Shown here piece by piece: positions 9,168 to 16,792 of a stretch of 64,000 bases of DNA; position 1 is the first letter of the stretch, and each line of letters opens with the position of its first letter. Under the pieces are notes generated by a model. The model was not told the DNA's origin. It searched no databases and was given only the letters and a program-made list of their open reading frames with translations. The position numbers were made by a program, and so were the translations under genes. The DNA is taken from assembly GCA_947501845.1 (NCBI GenBank), contig CANMXP010000015.1:1-64000 (forward strand), in the 5' to 3' direction. This stretch comes from an uncultured Flavobacteriaceae bacterium. GTDB taxonomy: Bacteria > Bacteroidota > Bacteroidia > Flavobacteriales > Flavobacteriaceae.

Positions 9168-9240
9168 ACTTATAACACAGCTATATATGTCATAGTACCT
9201 ATTAGATACTACGCCACATATAGTAATCGTTGTGTGTAAG
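9168..9240 (+). repeat. attC-like long imperfect palindrome
   Basis: The left arm (9168-9197) runs CTTATAACACAG, TATATATG, CATAGTA. The right arm (9207-9240) is its approximate reverse complement, reading TACTACG, CACATATA, then CGTTGTGTGTAAG. Small unpaired bases occur in the arms, and there is an ~8 nt central loop. This is the general architecture of an integron attC site, with AAC near one end and GTT near the other. It sits 5 bp before the PhyH start codon. It could also be a structured leader or terminator. Confidence 0.6.
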
Positions 9241-9245
9241 CTAAA

Positions 9246-9989
9246 ATGAACTATGCAAAAAACAAAATAGAACTTGAAGAAAATGGATATTCCATTTTAG
9301 CTGACTTATATTCAGACAATGAAGTAGACGAAATTTTAACTTGTATAAAAAATGCTGAACAGAGCGGAAATTCGTTTATGAAAACAAAGGATTTGTTTGC
9401 AATTAGACAATTAGCCAAAAATGTACCTGAATTGAGTGATTTACTGTTTAATAAAAAACTGACTGAATTACTAACCGACCTTTCAAAATCCGAATATTTC
9501 CTCACCAAGGCTATCTATTTTGATAAACCAAGTAAATCGAATTGGTTCGTTGCTTATCATCAAGATTTGAGCATTTCTGTTGACAAAAAAGCGAACTTGG
9601 AAAATTACTCGAATTGGACTTTTAAAAAAGGGCAATACGGTGTTCAACCACCAATTGAGATTTTACAGGACACGATAACAATCCGAGTTCACCTAGACAA
9701 AACTGATAAAAATAACGGAGCTTTAAAAGTAATCCCTAAATCTCACCTAAATGGAATAGTACGTGCTCAATCGAAAGATTGGAATATTAAAAACGAATTT
9801 GTTTGTGAAGTAGAAAAAGGCGGAGTAATGTTAATGAAACCTCTTACTTTACATGCTTCCAACAGAACAACAAACGGAAAGAAAAGACGAGTAATACATT
9901 TAGAATTTAATAAACATAACCTGACTGAACCACTGGCTTGGTTAGAACATTATGGAATAAAAGCCAGCACACAACAAAGAAATGTATAA
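9246..9989 (+). CDS. Phytanoyl-CoA dioxygenase (PhyH) family oxygenase
   Basis: A 247-residue Fe(II)/2-oxoglutarate-dependent dioxygenase. The metal site is visible as His105-x-Asp107 in YHQDLS and His203 in LHASNR; the Arg pair about ten residues later (KKRRVIH) is placed to bind 2-oxoglutarate. The length is usual for the small bacterial PhyH branch. The substrate is unknown; bacterial members hydroxylate small molecules or amino-acid derivatives. It is a single-gene unit preceded by the long palindrome at 9168-9240 and followed by repeat copy B, so it reads as a mobile cargo gene. Confidence 0.88.
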   Translation: MNYAKNKIELEENGYSILADLYSDNEVDEILTCIKNAEQSGNSFMKTKDLFAIRQLAKNVPELSDLLFNKKLTELLTDLSKSEYFLTKAIYFDKPSKSNWFVAYHQDLSISVDKKANLENYSNWTFKKGQYGVQPPIEILQDTITIRVHLDKTDKNNGALKVIPKSHLNGIVRAQSKDWNIKNEFVCEVEKGGVMLMKPLTLHASNRTTNGKKRRVIHLEFNKHNLTEPLAWLEHYGIKASTQQRNV

Positions 9990-10035
9990 TTCATTGCTTC
10001 CGATTTTCCTATCAGAAAATCCTTTTTGCTGGCGA

Positions 10036-10190
10036 TATGGAACACGAACCTTTACTGCCATACTAGTGCGATTCACAGAAAAAAAGTATTCTTATATAAT
10101 TTATTATAGCTTTTATAAATGTAAGTGTTGTTATATATTTGGGTAAGTATAACGGGTATATGTGTACTGGTATACGTATTCAATGGTTGT
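10036..10190 (+). repeat. Dispersed intergenic repeat, copy B (promoter plus palindrome)
   Basis: Very similar to 1561-1714 over its whole length. The -7-like box TATATTTG is at 10134-10141. The palindrome runs from TAAC (10150) to GTT (10186-10188), with arms ATATGTGTAC and GTATACGTAT. It ends about 38 bp before the preferred start of the Crp/Fnr gene, so it probably supplies that gene's promoter and 5' leader. Confidence 0.85.
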
Positions 10191-10227
10191 CGCTAATGAA
10201 AAGAAAGTTCATTACAAAAATGAAATA

Positions 10228-10809
10228 ATGAATAGATTAATAGAAAATATAGAAACCTATATTGTATTGAATCAGGATGAATTGTTATTGCTTGAAAAAT
10301 TTCTAACAAAGAAAACCTACGATAAAAAGGATATAATTTTTGAAGAAGGTAAAATTGCTAATGAAATATATTTTGTTTCTAAAGGTTGTGTCCGACTATT
10401 TTATAATGCAAGTGGAACTGACAAAACAGCTTTCTTTTACACTGAGGGTCAATTTATCTGTGCTGGAGAGAGCTTTACGTTTAATATACCTGCTAAAGAA
10501 AATTATCAGGCCGTTGAACCTACCGAGTTAATAATATTTACAAAATCAGCCATTGAGAAATTAACCCTACAGATACCAAAAATGGAAGTAATAGCCCGTG
10601 TTGCTGTAGAAAACGAACTTATTAAAAGTCAAAAAGTAATTGCTTCATTTGTAACAAAGTCACCTGAAGAACGCTACCTTGATTTACTAAATACTCAGAA
10701 GGAACTATTTCAACGAGCTCCTCAACAGTATATCGCTTCATTTTTAGGAGTTTCCCCAGAAACCTTAAGTAGAATAAAAACACGAGTTCACAAGAAGGAA
10801 CGTTCTTGA
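10228..10809 (+). CDS. Crp/Fnr-family transcriptional regulator
   Basis: A 193-residue regulator with an N-terminal cyclic-nucleotide-binding-type beta-barrel (KGCVRLFYN, GQFICAGESF) and a C-terminal winged helix. The recognition helix SPETLSRI has the E-x-x-S-R pattern of Fnr-type proteins. There are no N-terminal Cys clusters, so no iron-sulfur sensing. The frame opens upstream with a GTG at 10162, but those residues lie inside the repeat element, and Met at 10228 (MNRLIENIETYI) matches the usual start of flavobacterial homologues. A TTGAC-N4-GTCAA dyad over its stop codon, 47 bp before the reductase gene, is a likely operator. Confidence 0.9.
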   Translation: MNRLIENIETYIVLNQDELLLLEKFLTKKTYDKKDIIFEEGKIANEIYFVSKGCVRLFYNASGTDKTAFFYTEGQFICAGESFTFNIPAKENYQAVEPTELIIFTKSAIEKLTLQIPKMEVIARVAVENELIKSQKVIASFVTKSPEERYLDLLNTQKELFQRAPQQYIASFLGVSPETLSRIKTRVHKKERS

Positions 10810-10822
10810 CAATCGTCAAGAA
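10803..10822 (+). promoter_or_regulatory. Fnr-like operator dyad TTGAC-N4-GTCAA
   Basis: A perfect inverted repeat, TTCTTGAC-aatc-GTCAAGAA, overlaps the Crp/Fnr stop codon and lies 46 bp upstream of the reductase start. Fnr-class sites are TTGAT-N4-ATCAA, and this differs only in the inner base of each half. The encoded regulator has the ETLSR recognition pattern that reads TTGA half-sites, so it may control the downstream gene. The dyad is seen; the binding is inferred. Confidence 0.55.
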
Positions 10823-10868
10823 AAAACGGACTTTCAACTCCTAACTTTGCCTTTAAAAATAAATAAAG

Positions 10869-11729
10869 GTGAAAAAAGTATTAGTAGCAGGAGCAACAGG
10901 ATATCTAGGTCAGTATTTGGTAAAAGAGCTTAAGAAAAGAGGTTTTTGGGTGAGAGTTTTGATTAGAAAAGAAACTCAAAAGAGTAAGTTTGAAAACGTT
11001 GATGACTATTTTATTGGTCAAATAACAAAACCAAATTCATTAGATGGCATTGCAAAAGACATGGATTGGGTTTTCTCTACCATAGGAATTACTCGACAAA
11101 AGGATGGAATGACTTATATGGACGTTGATTATCAAGGAAATTCAAATCTACTGAAAGAAGCATTGAAAAATAAGGTTGAAGCATTTCAATATATTTCAGC
11201 AATAAATGGAGACAAGCTGAGGGAACTAAAAATATTTGAAGCCAAAGAAAGATTTGTAGATGAATTGAAAGGTTCAGGAATCAAATATTGTGTTTTACGT
11301 CCAAATGGATTCTTCTCCGATATGAAAGATTTTCTTAATATGGCAAAAGCTGGGCGCGTGTACTTATTTGGTGATGGGAATAAAAAATTAAACCCAATTC
11401 ATGGTTCAGATTTAGCAAAAGTATGTGTTGATAAAATGATTTCTGGAATAGAGGAAGAAACCGTTGGGGGATTAGACTTGTTAACTCAAAATGAGTTAGC
11501 AGAACTAGCATTAAAGGCATGGCAAAAACCTATAAAAATTAGTCATCTTCCTGATTGGACAAGACGATTTACAATTTGGTCGTTACGAACTTTTACATCT
11601 TCAAAAACTTATGGTCCAATTGAGTTTTTCTTGACAGCTATGGCTCTTGACAACATTGCCAACAAATATGGCACTAAAAAACTTGAAGATTTTTTTAAAT
11701 TAGAGGCAAAAAGAATGAAAGAAAAATAA
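10869..11729 (+). CDS. NmrA-like / atypical SDR NAD(P)-binding protein
   Basis: A 286-residue Rossmann-fold protein. The dinucleotide motif GATGYLGQYL is at about residues 7-16, with the second strand ending VRVLIRK, which suggests NADP(H). It lacks the classical Tyr-x-x-x-Lys catalytic pair in an obvious place, as expected for NmrA-like or atypical SDRs that act as sensors, reductases or epimerases. The start is a GTG at 10869, the only sensible start before the glycine motif. It follows the Crp/Fnr gene by 59 bp and probably depends on it. Confidence 0.87.
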   Translation: MKKVLVAGATGYLGQYLVKELKKRGFWVRVLIRKETQKSKFENVDDYFIGQITKPNSLDGIAKDMDWVFSTIGITRQKDGMTYMDVDYQGNSNLLKEALKNKVEAFQYISAINGDKLRELKIFEAKERFVDELKGSGIKYCVLRPNGFFSDMKDFLNMAKAGRVYLFGDGNKKLNPIHGSDLAKVCVDKMISGIEEETVGGLDLLTQNELAELALKAWQKPIKISHLPDWTRRFTIWSLRTFTSSKTYGPIEFFLTAMALDNIANKYGTKKLEDFFKLEAKRMKEK

Positions 11730-12078
11730 GCACTAACTACAACAATCTATTAAAGCAATGGTGAAAATAGTGCTCATTTGAAAGATAATATAGAAAAGAA
11801 AACACTACTGCCAACTAAGAACCGAGTTAAAAAAACAAGCATTTTTGCTCTTTCTTTTTGCCACTAATCATTCATAAATTCCTCCACAAGCCTTATTGCT
11901 GAAAAAGAACATAGAAAAAGTAGGCTTCTCAACTTTTTGTTACCACTCTTGCTTATTATACCCACAGATTTTCATGATAAAATCAATTAACGTTTAAAAA
12001 TTTAATATTGCTGGGCAACCAATTCAAAAAAATTGGCGTCTTTATTTATATATAGAAATCTATTTATAAACTAAGCAT
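11730..12078 (+). other. 349-bp spacer with a DUF4386 3'-end remnant
   Basis: No complete gene is present. The segment 11797-11842 repeats the 3' end of the following DUF4386 gene (12765-12806), including a 19-bp identical block and the translated tail LLPTKN. The rest is AT-rich. A GCACTA (11730) / TAGTGC (11768) inverted pair lies directly after the reductase stop. Confidence 0.6.
11797..11842 (+). pseudogene. Remnant of a DUF4386 gene 3' end
   Basis: Translating this stretch gives IEKKTLLPTKN, in register with NIKKLLPTKN at the C-terminus of the intact DUF4386 protein that ends at 12792, and the DNA similarity continues past that gene's stop codon. Nothing upstream extends the homology. 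It looks like the tail of a lost paralogue, or one end of a direct repeat that flanks the intact gene. Confidence 0.5.
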
Positions 12079-12792
12079 ATGAACAAAAGAAACAAGACGG
12101 CAAGATTAGCAGGTTTACTTTATTTAATTCTAATAATTTGCGGAATAATTAATCTTGTGTACATCCCATCAAAGTTTATTGTTTGGGAAGATGCTCCAAA
12201 AACTTTTGAAAATATTGCAAATTCGGAATTGTTGTTTCGTCTAGGTGTTGTGAGCGGAATAATAACGTTTTTAATTTTTTTACTATTGCCATTGGTTTTA
12301 TATAAACTCCTTAACAAAGTAAATAAAACCCAAGCAAAACTTATGGTTATTTTCGCTTTGGTAAGCATTCCTATTTCTTTTGTAAACATTTTAAACAAAT
12401 TTTCGATCTTGTCATTAATCGATAAGGCCGAATATTTACAAGAATTTGAAAAGGCTGAATTACCTGCTCAAGTGATGTTGTATTTAGGTTACTATAATAA
12501 TGGAATCGAAGTATCTCAAATATTTTGGGGGCTTTGGTTATTTCCATTCGGGTATTTAGTTTATAAATCTGGTTTCCTTCCAAAATTATTGGGAATACTA
12601 TTAATGATGGGTTGTTTTGGCTATTTAATTACGTTTTTTAGTGCTTTTCTTTATTCAAATTTCCATAAAACAATTTTCTCGACTATTGTAGGCATACCTG
12701 CATCTGTAGGAGAAATAGGGATTTGCCTATGGCTTTTAATAATGGGAACCAATAAATTCAATATAAAAAAACTACTGCCAACTAAGAACTGA
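12079..12792 (+). CDS. DUF4386 family membrane protein
   Basis: A 237-residue integral membrane protein with about six hydrophobic segments, beginning ARLAGLLYLILIICGI, the typical opening of the family. Other family marks are the GxxS/GLWLFPFGYLVYKSGFLPK segment near 150-170 and the ending GEIGICLWLLIMG. The function of the family is not established. A second member is encoded at 58298-58987, with the same opening and closing phrases. The gene is flanked by a short direct repeat (11797-11842 and 12765-12806) and followed by repeat copy C, consistent with a mobile single-gene unit. Confidence 0.9.
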   Translation: MNKRNKTARLAGLLYLILIICGIINLVYIPSKFIVWEDAPKTFENIANSELLFRLGVVSGIITFLIFLLLPLVLYKLLNKVNKTQAKLMVIFALVSIPISFVNILNKFSILSLIDKAEYLQEFEKAELPAQVMLYLGYYNNGIEVSQIFWGLWLFPFGYLVYKSGFLPKLLGILLMMGCFGYLITFFSAFLYSNFHKTIFSTIVGIPASVGEIGICLWLLIMGTNKFNIKKLLPTKN

Positions 12793-12864
12793 ATTAAAAA
12801 CAAGTATTGTTAAACGAATTTAGAAATAAAATTTCCACAGCTGGCACTTTTTTTCAACTGGCAC

Positions 12865-13014
12865 GAAACACTAACTTTTACTACTATGCTGGTGTGATTC
12901 ATTATAAAAAATATCCTTATATAATTTAAATAGCTGTTAGATATATATGTGTTGTTGTATATTTGAGTATGTGTAACGGATAGTATCTGTACTGATACAC
13001 ATATCTAATTGTTG
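12865..13014 (+). repeat. Dispersed intergenic repeat, copy C (promoter plus palindrome)
   Basis: The most divergent copy, still aligned throughout with 1561-1714 and 10036-10190. The TATATTTG box is conserved at 12958-12965, and the palindrome runs from TAAC (12974-12977) to GTT (13011-13013). It ends 22 bp before the preferred start of the FHA gene. Confidence 0.8.
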
Positions 13015-13035
13015 ACAAGCATTAAATCAAACTTT

Positions 13036-13530
13036 ATGGATAATACAATATTGGCAGCATTGATAGGAGGCATTTCTGGAGCATCAATAAGTTTGATTTC
13101 TTCTTACTTCATTACTAAATTGAAAATAAAGCAGGAGGTGAAAATCTGGAACACTGATTTTGCTGTTAACTATTCAAAATTACTATTTGAAAATCCAGAA
13201 GCCGCCGCTCAACTTGCTAGACAATTTGCAATAGGGTTAATAGTTGTCCGTGACTCAGACGGAAGTACTGCCAGCAAGCATTTTATTCCATACCAATGTA
13301 AAGTATCGATAGGAAGGAAATCTGAAAATGATATCGTACTGACAGACTCGACTGTCTCAAGAGACCACGGAGTATTTTTTTATCGTGGAAATAAAGTTAT
13401 GTTTCAAGAATTTTCACCCTTGAATAAAACGATTCATAATAATAAGCCAGTTAGTAAAATTTGTCATTTGAAATCGGGTGATAAGTTGATATTAGGGACA
13501 ACACTAATAGAATTTGAAGAATTAAAGTAA
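13036..13530 (+). CDS. Membrane-anchored FHA-domain protein
   Basis: A 164-residue protein with an N-terminal hydrophobic segment (ILAALIGGISGASISLIS) and a C-terminal forkhead-associated domain from about residue 70. The FHA signature is clear: IGRKSENDIVLTD then STVSRDHG, with the conserved Gly-Arg, Ser-Arg-x-His and Asn residues that bind phosphothreonine peptides. No kinase or secretion gene lies nearby, so its partner is unknown. The frame opens at 13009, but the ATG at 13036 (MDNTILAAL) is preferred because the earlier codons lie at the edge of repeat copy C. Confidence 0.82.
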   Translation: MDNTILAALIGGISGASISLISSYFITKLKIKQEVKIWNTDFAVNYSKLLFENPEAAAQLARQFAIGLIVVRDSDGSTASKHFIPYQCKVSIGRKSENDIVLTDSTVSRDHGVFFYRGNKVMFQEFSPLNKTIHNNKPVSKICHLKSGDKLILGTTLIEFEELK

Positions 13531-13579
13531 CAACTTGCTAAGGTGGCTATAAATAATTGCTTGTTCTCGCCTACTTCTG

Positions 13580-13598
13580 AAAATCCTTGCGGATTTTT
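13580..13598 (+). terminator. Rho-independent terminator candidate after the FHA gene
   Basis: The stem AAAATCC-ttgc-GGATTTT is followed by T and AG. It sits 50 bp after the FHA stop. The short stem and short T-run make it a weak candidate. Confidence 0.5.
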
Positions 13599-13679
13599 AG
13601 TTTGGTTTATACTAGCAAAGTTTAGTGCTAACTCACTCTAATACTCATAGGCCTTGTGCTGATAACCATTAAGATTTTT

Positions 13680-14117
13680 ATGAGCAAAATAGCAGAACGA
13701 ACATTTCAAAAAATCTTTATCAGGAGGATTTTCAGAAAGTATAAAAATAGTCTTCCAACTAAATCTGATTCTGAAAATCCGAAAATGGAGTATCATATTT
13801 TAGCAGATGCTGTAGTCTGGGAAGATGAAGGAATTAGAGAATGCTCCCCTGATTTGGAAAACGCTTTTAGATATGCTTTAAATTATCGGACTAATTTAAT
13901 TGCGAATAAAAACTTTGAACCTGAAAAAAAGAATTCGAAAAATATTGGAAAACAGACTTTTAAATTAGCTGAAAAATATTTTCCTGATTGGATTGGATTT
14001 AATGAGAGCCGTTGCTCATACAATCCTGAATTATCTAACAGAATTAAAAGAATAAGAAAAGTCTCTGATTGGAAAATTAATAAACTAATGAATAGTGATA
14101 AAGCTGAATTTGAATAA
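13680..14117 (+). CDS. Hypothetical protein
   Basis: A small basic protein of 145 residues from the ATG at 13680 (MSKIAERTFQKIF). The frame opens earlier at 13656, but the extra codons (MLITIKIF) look like read-through of the spacer. It has no signal peptide or membrane helix and no motif I recognise. The middle part reads EYHILADAVVWEDEGIRECS. It lies among other single + strand genes and gives no context clue. Confidence 0.55.
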   Translation: MSKIAERTFQKIFIRRIFRKYKNSLPTKSDSENPKMEYHILADAVVWEDEGIRECSPDLENAFRYALNYRTNLIANKNFEPEKKNSKNIGKQTFKLAEKYFPDWIGFNESRCSYNPELSNRIKRIRKVSDWKINKLMNSDKAEFE

Positions 14118-14210
14118 AAAAAGCAGATAACTACTTGTAAAGGACCTGTAATTCTAAAACACGTTGTGGTGCATTTGCTCGGCTATATGAAAAAAAGATT
14201 CATCAAATAA

Positions 14211-14594
14211 ATGAAAAAGGATTTTGTAAAAATAATCCAGTGTTTTAATATAACTGGATTAGGTTTCTTGACCGAATTACAACATAATGAAAATGGAATA
14301 CCACCGAATACACAATTATTTGATGTAGAAACAAATGAAACTTGGATCGTTAAGAAAAGAGTATTTCATGGAATACTAATATTAGATAAATCTGAAAAAT
14401 ATTTTGATTCTGAAACGGAATCAATTCATGTAGACAGTGTTTTCAAAGCTCAATCTGAACGGAAAATTGCAGTTGAAAAAGAATTAGCAAAAAGAAAAAA
14501 AGGAATTTATTCGTATTTAATAAAACCTGAGAATAAAAAGAAAAACTTGAAACCAGAAATTGGAACTGAACTAAAAATAAAACGACACCACTAA
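14211..14594 (+). CDS. Hypothetical small basic protein
   Basis: A 127-residue protein I do not recognise. The first ~70 residues look like a small beta-rich domain (GIPPNTQLFDVETNETWIVK), and the last ~50 are strongly basic (KRKKGIYS, ENKKKNLK), which could contact nucleic acid. There is no signal peptide. It is preceded by a spacer with an ACACGTTGTGGTGC segment of the kind found near other gene starts here. It could be a real cassette gene or a marginal one. Confidence 0.5.
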   Translation: MKKDFVKIIQCFNITGLGFLTELQHNENGIPPNTQLFDVETNETWIVKKRVFHGILILDKSEKYFDSETESIHVDSVFKAQSERKIAVEKELAKRKKGIYSYLIKPENKKKNLKPEIGTELKIKRHH

Positions 14595-14861
14595 AAGGTA
14601 AGAGAACATACCAATGCCTAATGGTTATGAAGAAAGAAGAATACATTCGATACGTAACGACATAAATCTCGCAATCCAGATTTTCCGTAATGTTAAAAAC
14701 CAGAACGACAAACTCAACTAATGGAACTTTGACGTTTGGGCTTTTCAGCTATTATCATTAACTTTCATTCCTGCTTTTTAAGATATTTGTTATCAGGGCT
14801 TATGGATAGCCTGATTTATTTTTAAAAATATTAGTTCAATAAATAAGAGACAGACTGCATT

Positions 14862-16133
14862 ATGACAATAAGACCCATCACACAAAAAGAAATCAGTATT
14901 CTTTTGGTATTGATAGCAATGAATTTGTTCTCATGCCAGCAGGTAGAAACTCAGATAGAAACTCAGGTAGAAAATAACGAAAGTGCATCCTATAAACGTT
15001 TTCGTGAGGGTAAAATTCGCTATGAAAAATTCAACGAGTTTAATACTCAATTTAAATATATAAAACTGGAAGGCTTCGAATTTGAAAAGGGCATTGAGCG
15101 CTACTACCCATCAAGTGTCATAAAAGTAGATGATACATACTATATGTGGTATTCTAAGCCTCCATCTTATTCGGAAGTGGTTGGGCCTAATGAGGCAACT
15201 GATTCAACAAGGGCTTTTCATTGGGACCTGTGTGAGGTATGGTATGCCACCTCTACCGATGGATACAAATGGGAAGAGCAGGGCATTGCCATCCACCGTG
15301 GTGCATCTGGACGTTATGATCATCGCAGTGTTTTTAACCCAGATATATTGGTTGCAAACGGTAAATACTACCTGTGCTATCAGGCAGCGGGAAGTATAAA
15401 GGATGCCCGCTGGTCAAAATTGTTTAAGACATCAGGCGATTTTGTGCCAAACGTAATAGGCATGTCAGTCTCTAATTCACCGACTGGTCCATGGAAGGCG
15501 TTAGACGAACCTATTTTAAAACCTGGCCCCGAGGAGGATGCCTGGGATGGAGAGGTGATACACGAACCTACTTTTTTTGTTAAGGGAGGTCAATATTTTT
15601 TATACTATAAGAGTGATGGGCGATTGCCATGGAAACCTAATATCTCACAAGGAGAATTTAATAAAGAACATGCCGATATTCCTCTGGCAACCGGAGTTGC
15701 CATCGCTGATACCCCAGAAGGACCGTATGTTAAATCAAAATACAACCCTGTATTGATGGGAGGGCACGGAAGTATGGTTTGGCCATATCGTAACGGAGTA
15801 TGTGCTACATTACCCGAAGGGCCAGAAAGAAATAGTATCCTATTCTCGGAAGATGGAATCAATTTTTATCCAGTTATTCAAGGGCTAACGGTTCCCAAAG
15901 GTGGTGGAGCCTATCGACCAGGAACGTTTACTGATGTTGATGTACAACCAGGGCAAGGTTTAACCTGGGGGGTAGGCCATGCATTTTATCCTCAGTATCA
16001 TTTTGTGCGTTTCGATTGCAACTTATCTCTGGATAATGGCGACAAAGTCCAGAAAGACTATAAAATGATTCAAGATTATATGAGTGGTGAGGGTTATGAG
16101 TTTGATTCTCGCTTAAATCCCAATAATAAATAG
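14862..16133 (+). CDS. GH117-like (GH43-fold) glycoside hydrolase lipoprotein
   Basis: A 423-residue secreted enzyme of the five-bladed beta-propeller type. The signal peptide ends NLFSC (lipobox), so it is anchored in a membrane. Family marks include RYYPSSVIKVDDTYYMWYS, YATSTDGYKWEEQG, RSVFNPDILVANGKYYLCYQ, GHGSMVWPYRNGV and the NSILFSEDGINF closing blade; together these resemble GH117, whose characterised members remove 3,6-anhydro-L-galactose from agar oligosaccharides. The agarase partners expected for that job are absent from the window, so substrate is uncertain and a related GH43-like activity is possible. It is the last + strand gene before the chromosome backbone. Confidence 0.75.
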   Translation: MTIRPITQKEISILLVLIAMNLFSCQQVETQIETQVENNESASYKRFREGKIRYEKFNEFNTQFKYIKLEGFEFEKGIERYYPSSVIKVDDTYYMWYSKPPSYSEVVGPNEATDSTRAFHWDLCEVWYATSTDGYKWEEQGIAIHRGASGRYDHRSVFNPDILVANGKYYLCYQAAGSIKDARWSKLFKTSGDFVPNVIGMSVSNSPTGPWKALDEPILKPGPEEDAWDGEVIHEPTFFVKGGQYFLYYKSDGRLPWKPNISQGEFNKEHADIPLATGVAIADTPEGPYVKSKYNPVLMGGHGSMVWPYRNGVCATLPEGPERNSILFSEDGINFYPVIQGLTVPKGGGAYRPGTFTDVDVQPGQGLTWGVGHAFYPQYHFVRFDCNLSLDNGDKVQKDYKMIQDYMSGEGYEFDSRLNPNNK

Positions 16134-16177
16134 ATTAAAAACAAATTACAACAATTTATAAAAAACGCTTTTTAAGT

Positions 16178-16681
16178 CTATAATTTCTTAAATCTAGGCT
16201 TCTCTTTCTCTTGTTCATTTACTTCGTTATCACCACTTACCCTTCCTGGGAACGCTAAAGCGGTACTTGCAAACGAGGTTCCAAAATTAATATGGGCATG
16301 ATACACTTGGCTAACCGCATCTTTTACTTGAGGTTCTGATAATTCTTTTAATGGATGAATAAACACAGACCATAAAATACCATCAGACACGGCATATTTA
16401 ACATCTAAAGCCGTATGGAAATTTGCAACCAAAGCAGCCTTAATCAACTCGTCACTTAAACTATTTGAATCTGCAATAGGTGACATAATTCGCATTCTAT
16501 TATGATTTGTATCTGTAATAGACAGGAGCGGAATTTCTTTTATAAAAAACTGCCAGGCACCAGGATTTCCTTGAATGGAATCGCTAACCGATGTATAAAT
16601 ATCCTGAAGTTTTTCATTGGTCATGTTTTGGGAAAAAACAAAAAGCGGAAAAGCAAATAAAAGAAAAAAGCATTTTTTCAT
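16178..16681 (-). CDS. Secreted hypothetical protein
   Basis: A 167-residue protein with a clear signal peptide (KKCFFLLFAFPLFVFSQ). The body has a helix-strand pattern with NRMRIMSPI and ANFHTALDVKYAVSDGILW, which is reminiscent of YbjN / type III chaperone-like folds conserved in Bacteroidota, but I am not sure of this. The tail is low-complexity and charged (NEQEKEKPRFKK). It is convergent with the GH117-like gene, with only 44 bp between stops. Confidence 0.65.
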   Translation of the reverse strand: MKKCFFLLFAFPLFVFSQNMTNEKLQDIYTSVSDSIQGNPGAWQFFIKEIPLLSITDTNHNRMRIMSPIADSNSLSDELIKAALVANFHTALDVKYAVSDGILWSVFIHPLKELSEPQVKDAVSQVYHAHINFGTSFASTALAFPGRVSGDNEVNEQEKEKPRFKKL

Positions 16682-16792
16682 AAAATCTATAATTTTAGGT
16701 GAGTTCGACGTAACAGAAACAACAAACCATGATGTCTAGTAAATTAATAAGTCGAAAGTATGGTTAAAAACTTAACCAACCTTATACTTTTA

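Noticed and set aside
10162-10227. Longer N-terminus of the Crp/Fnr protein from a GTG at 10162
   Set aside because: These codons lie within the palindrome of repeat copy B, and the extra residues are unlike family N-termini. The ATG at 10228 fits the family.
14614-14721. A 35-codon + strand ORF (MPNGYEERRIHSIRND...) in the spacer before the GH117-like gene
   Set aside because: Too short to support. No ribosome binding or family evidence was seen, though a tiny cassette gene cannot be excluded.
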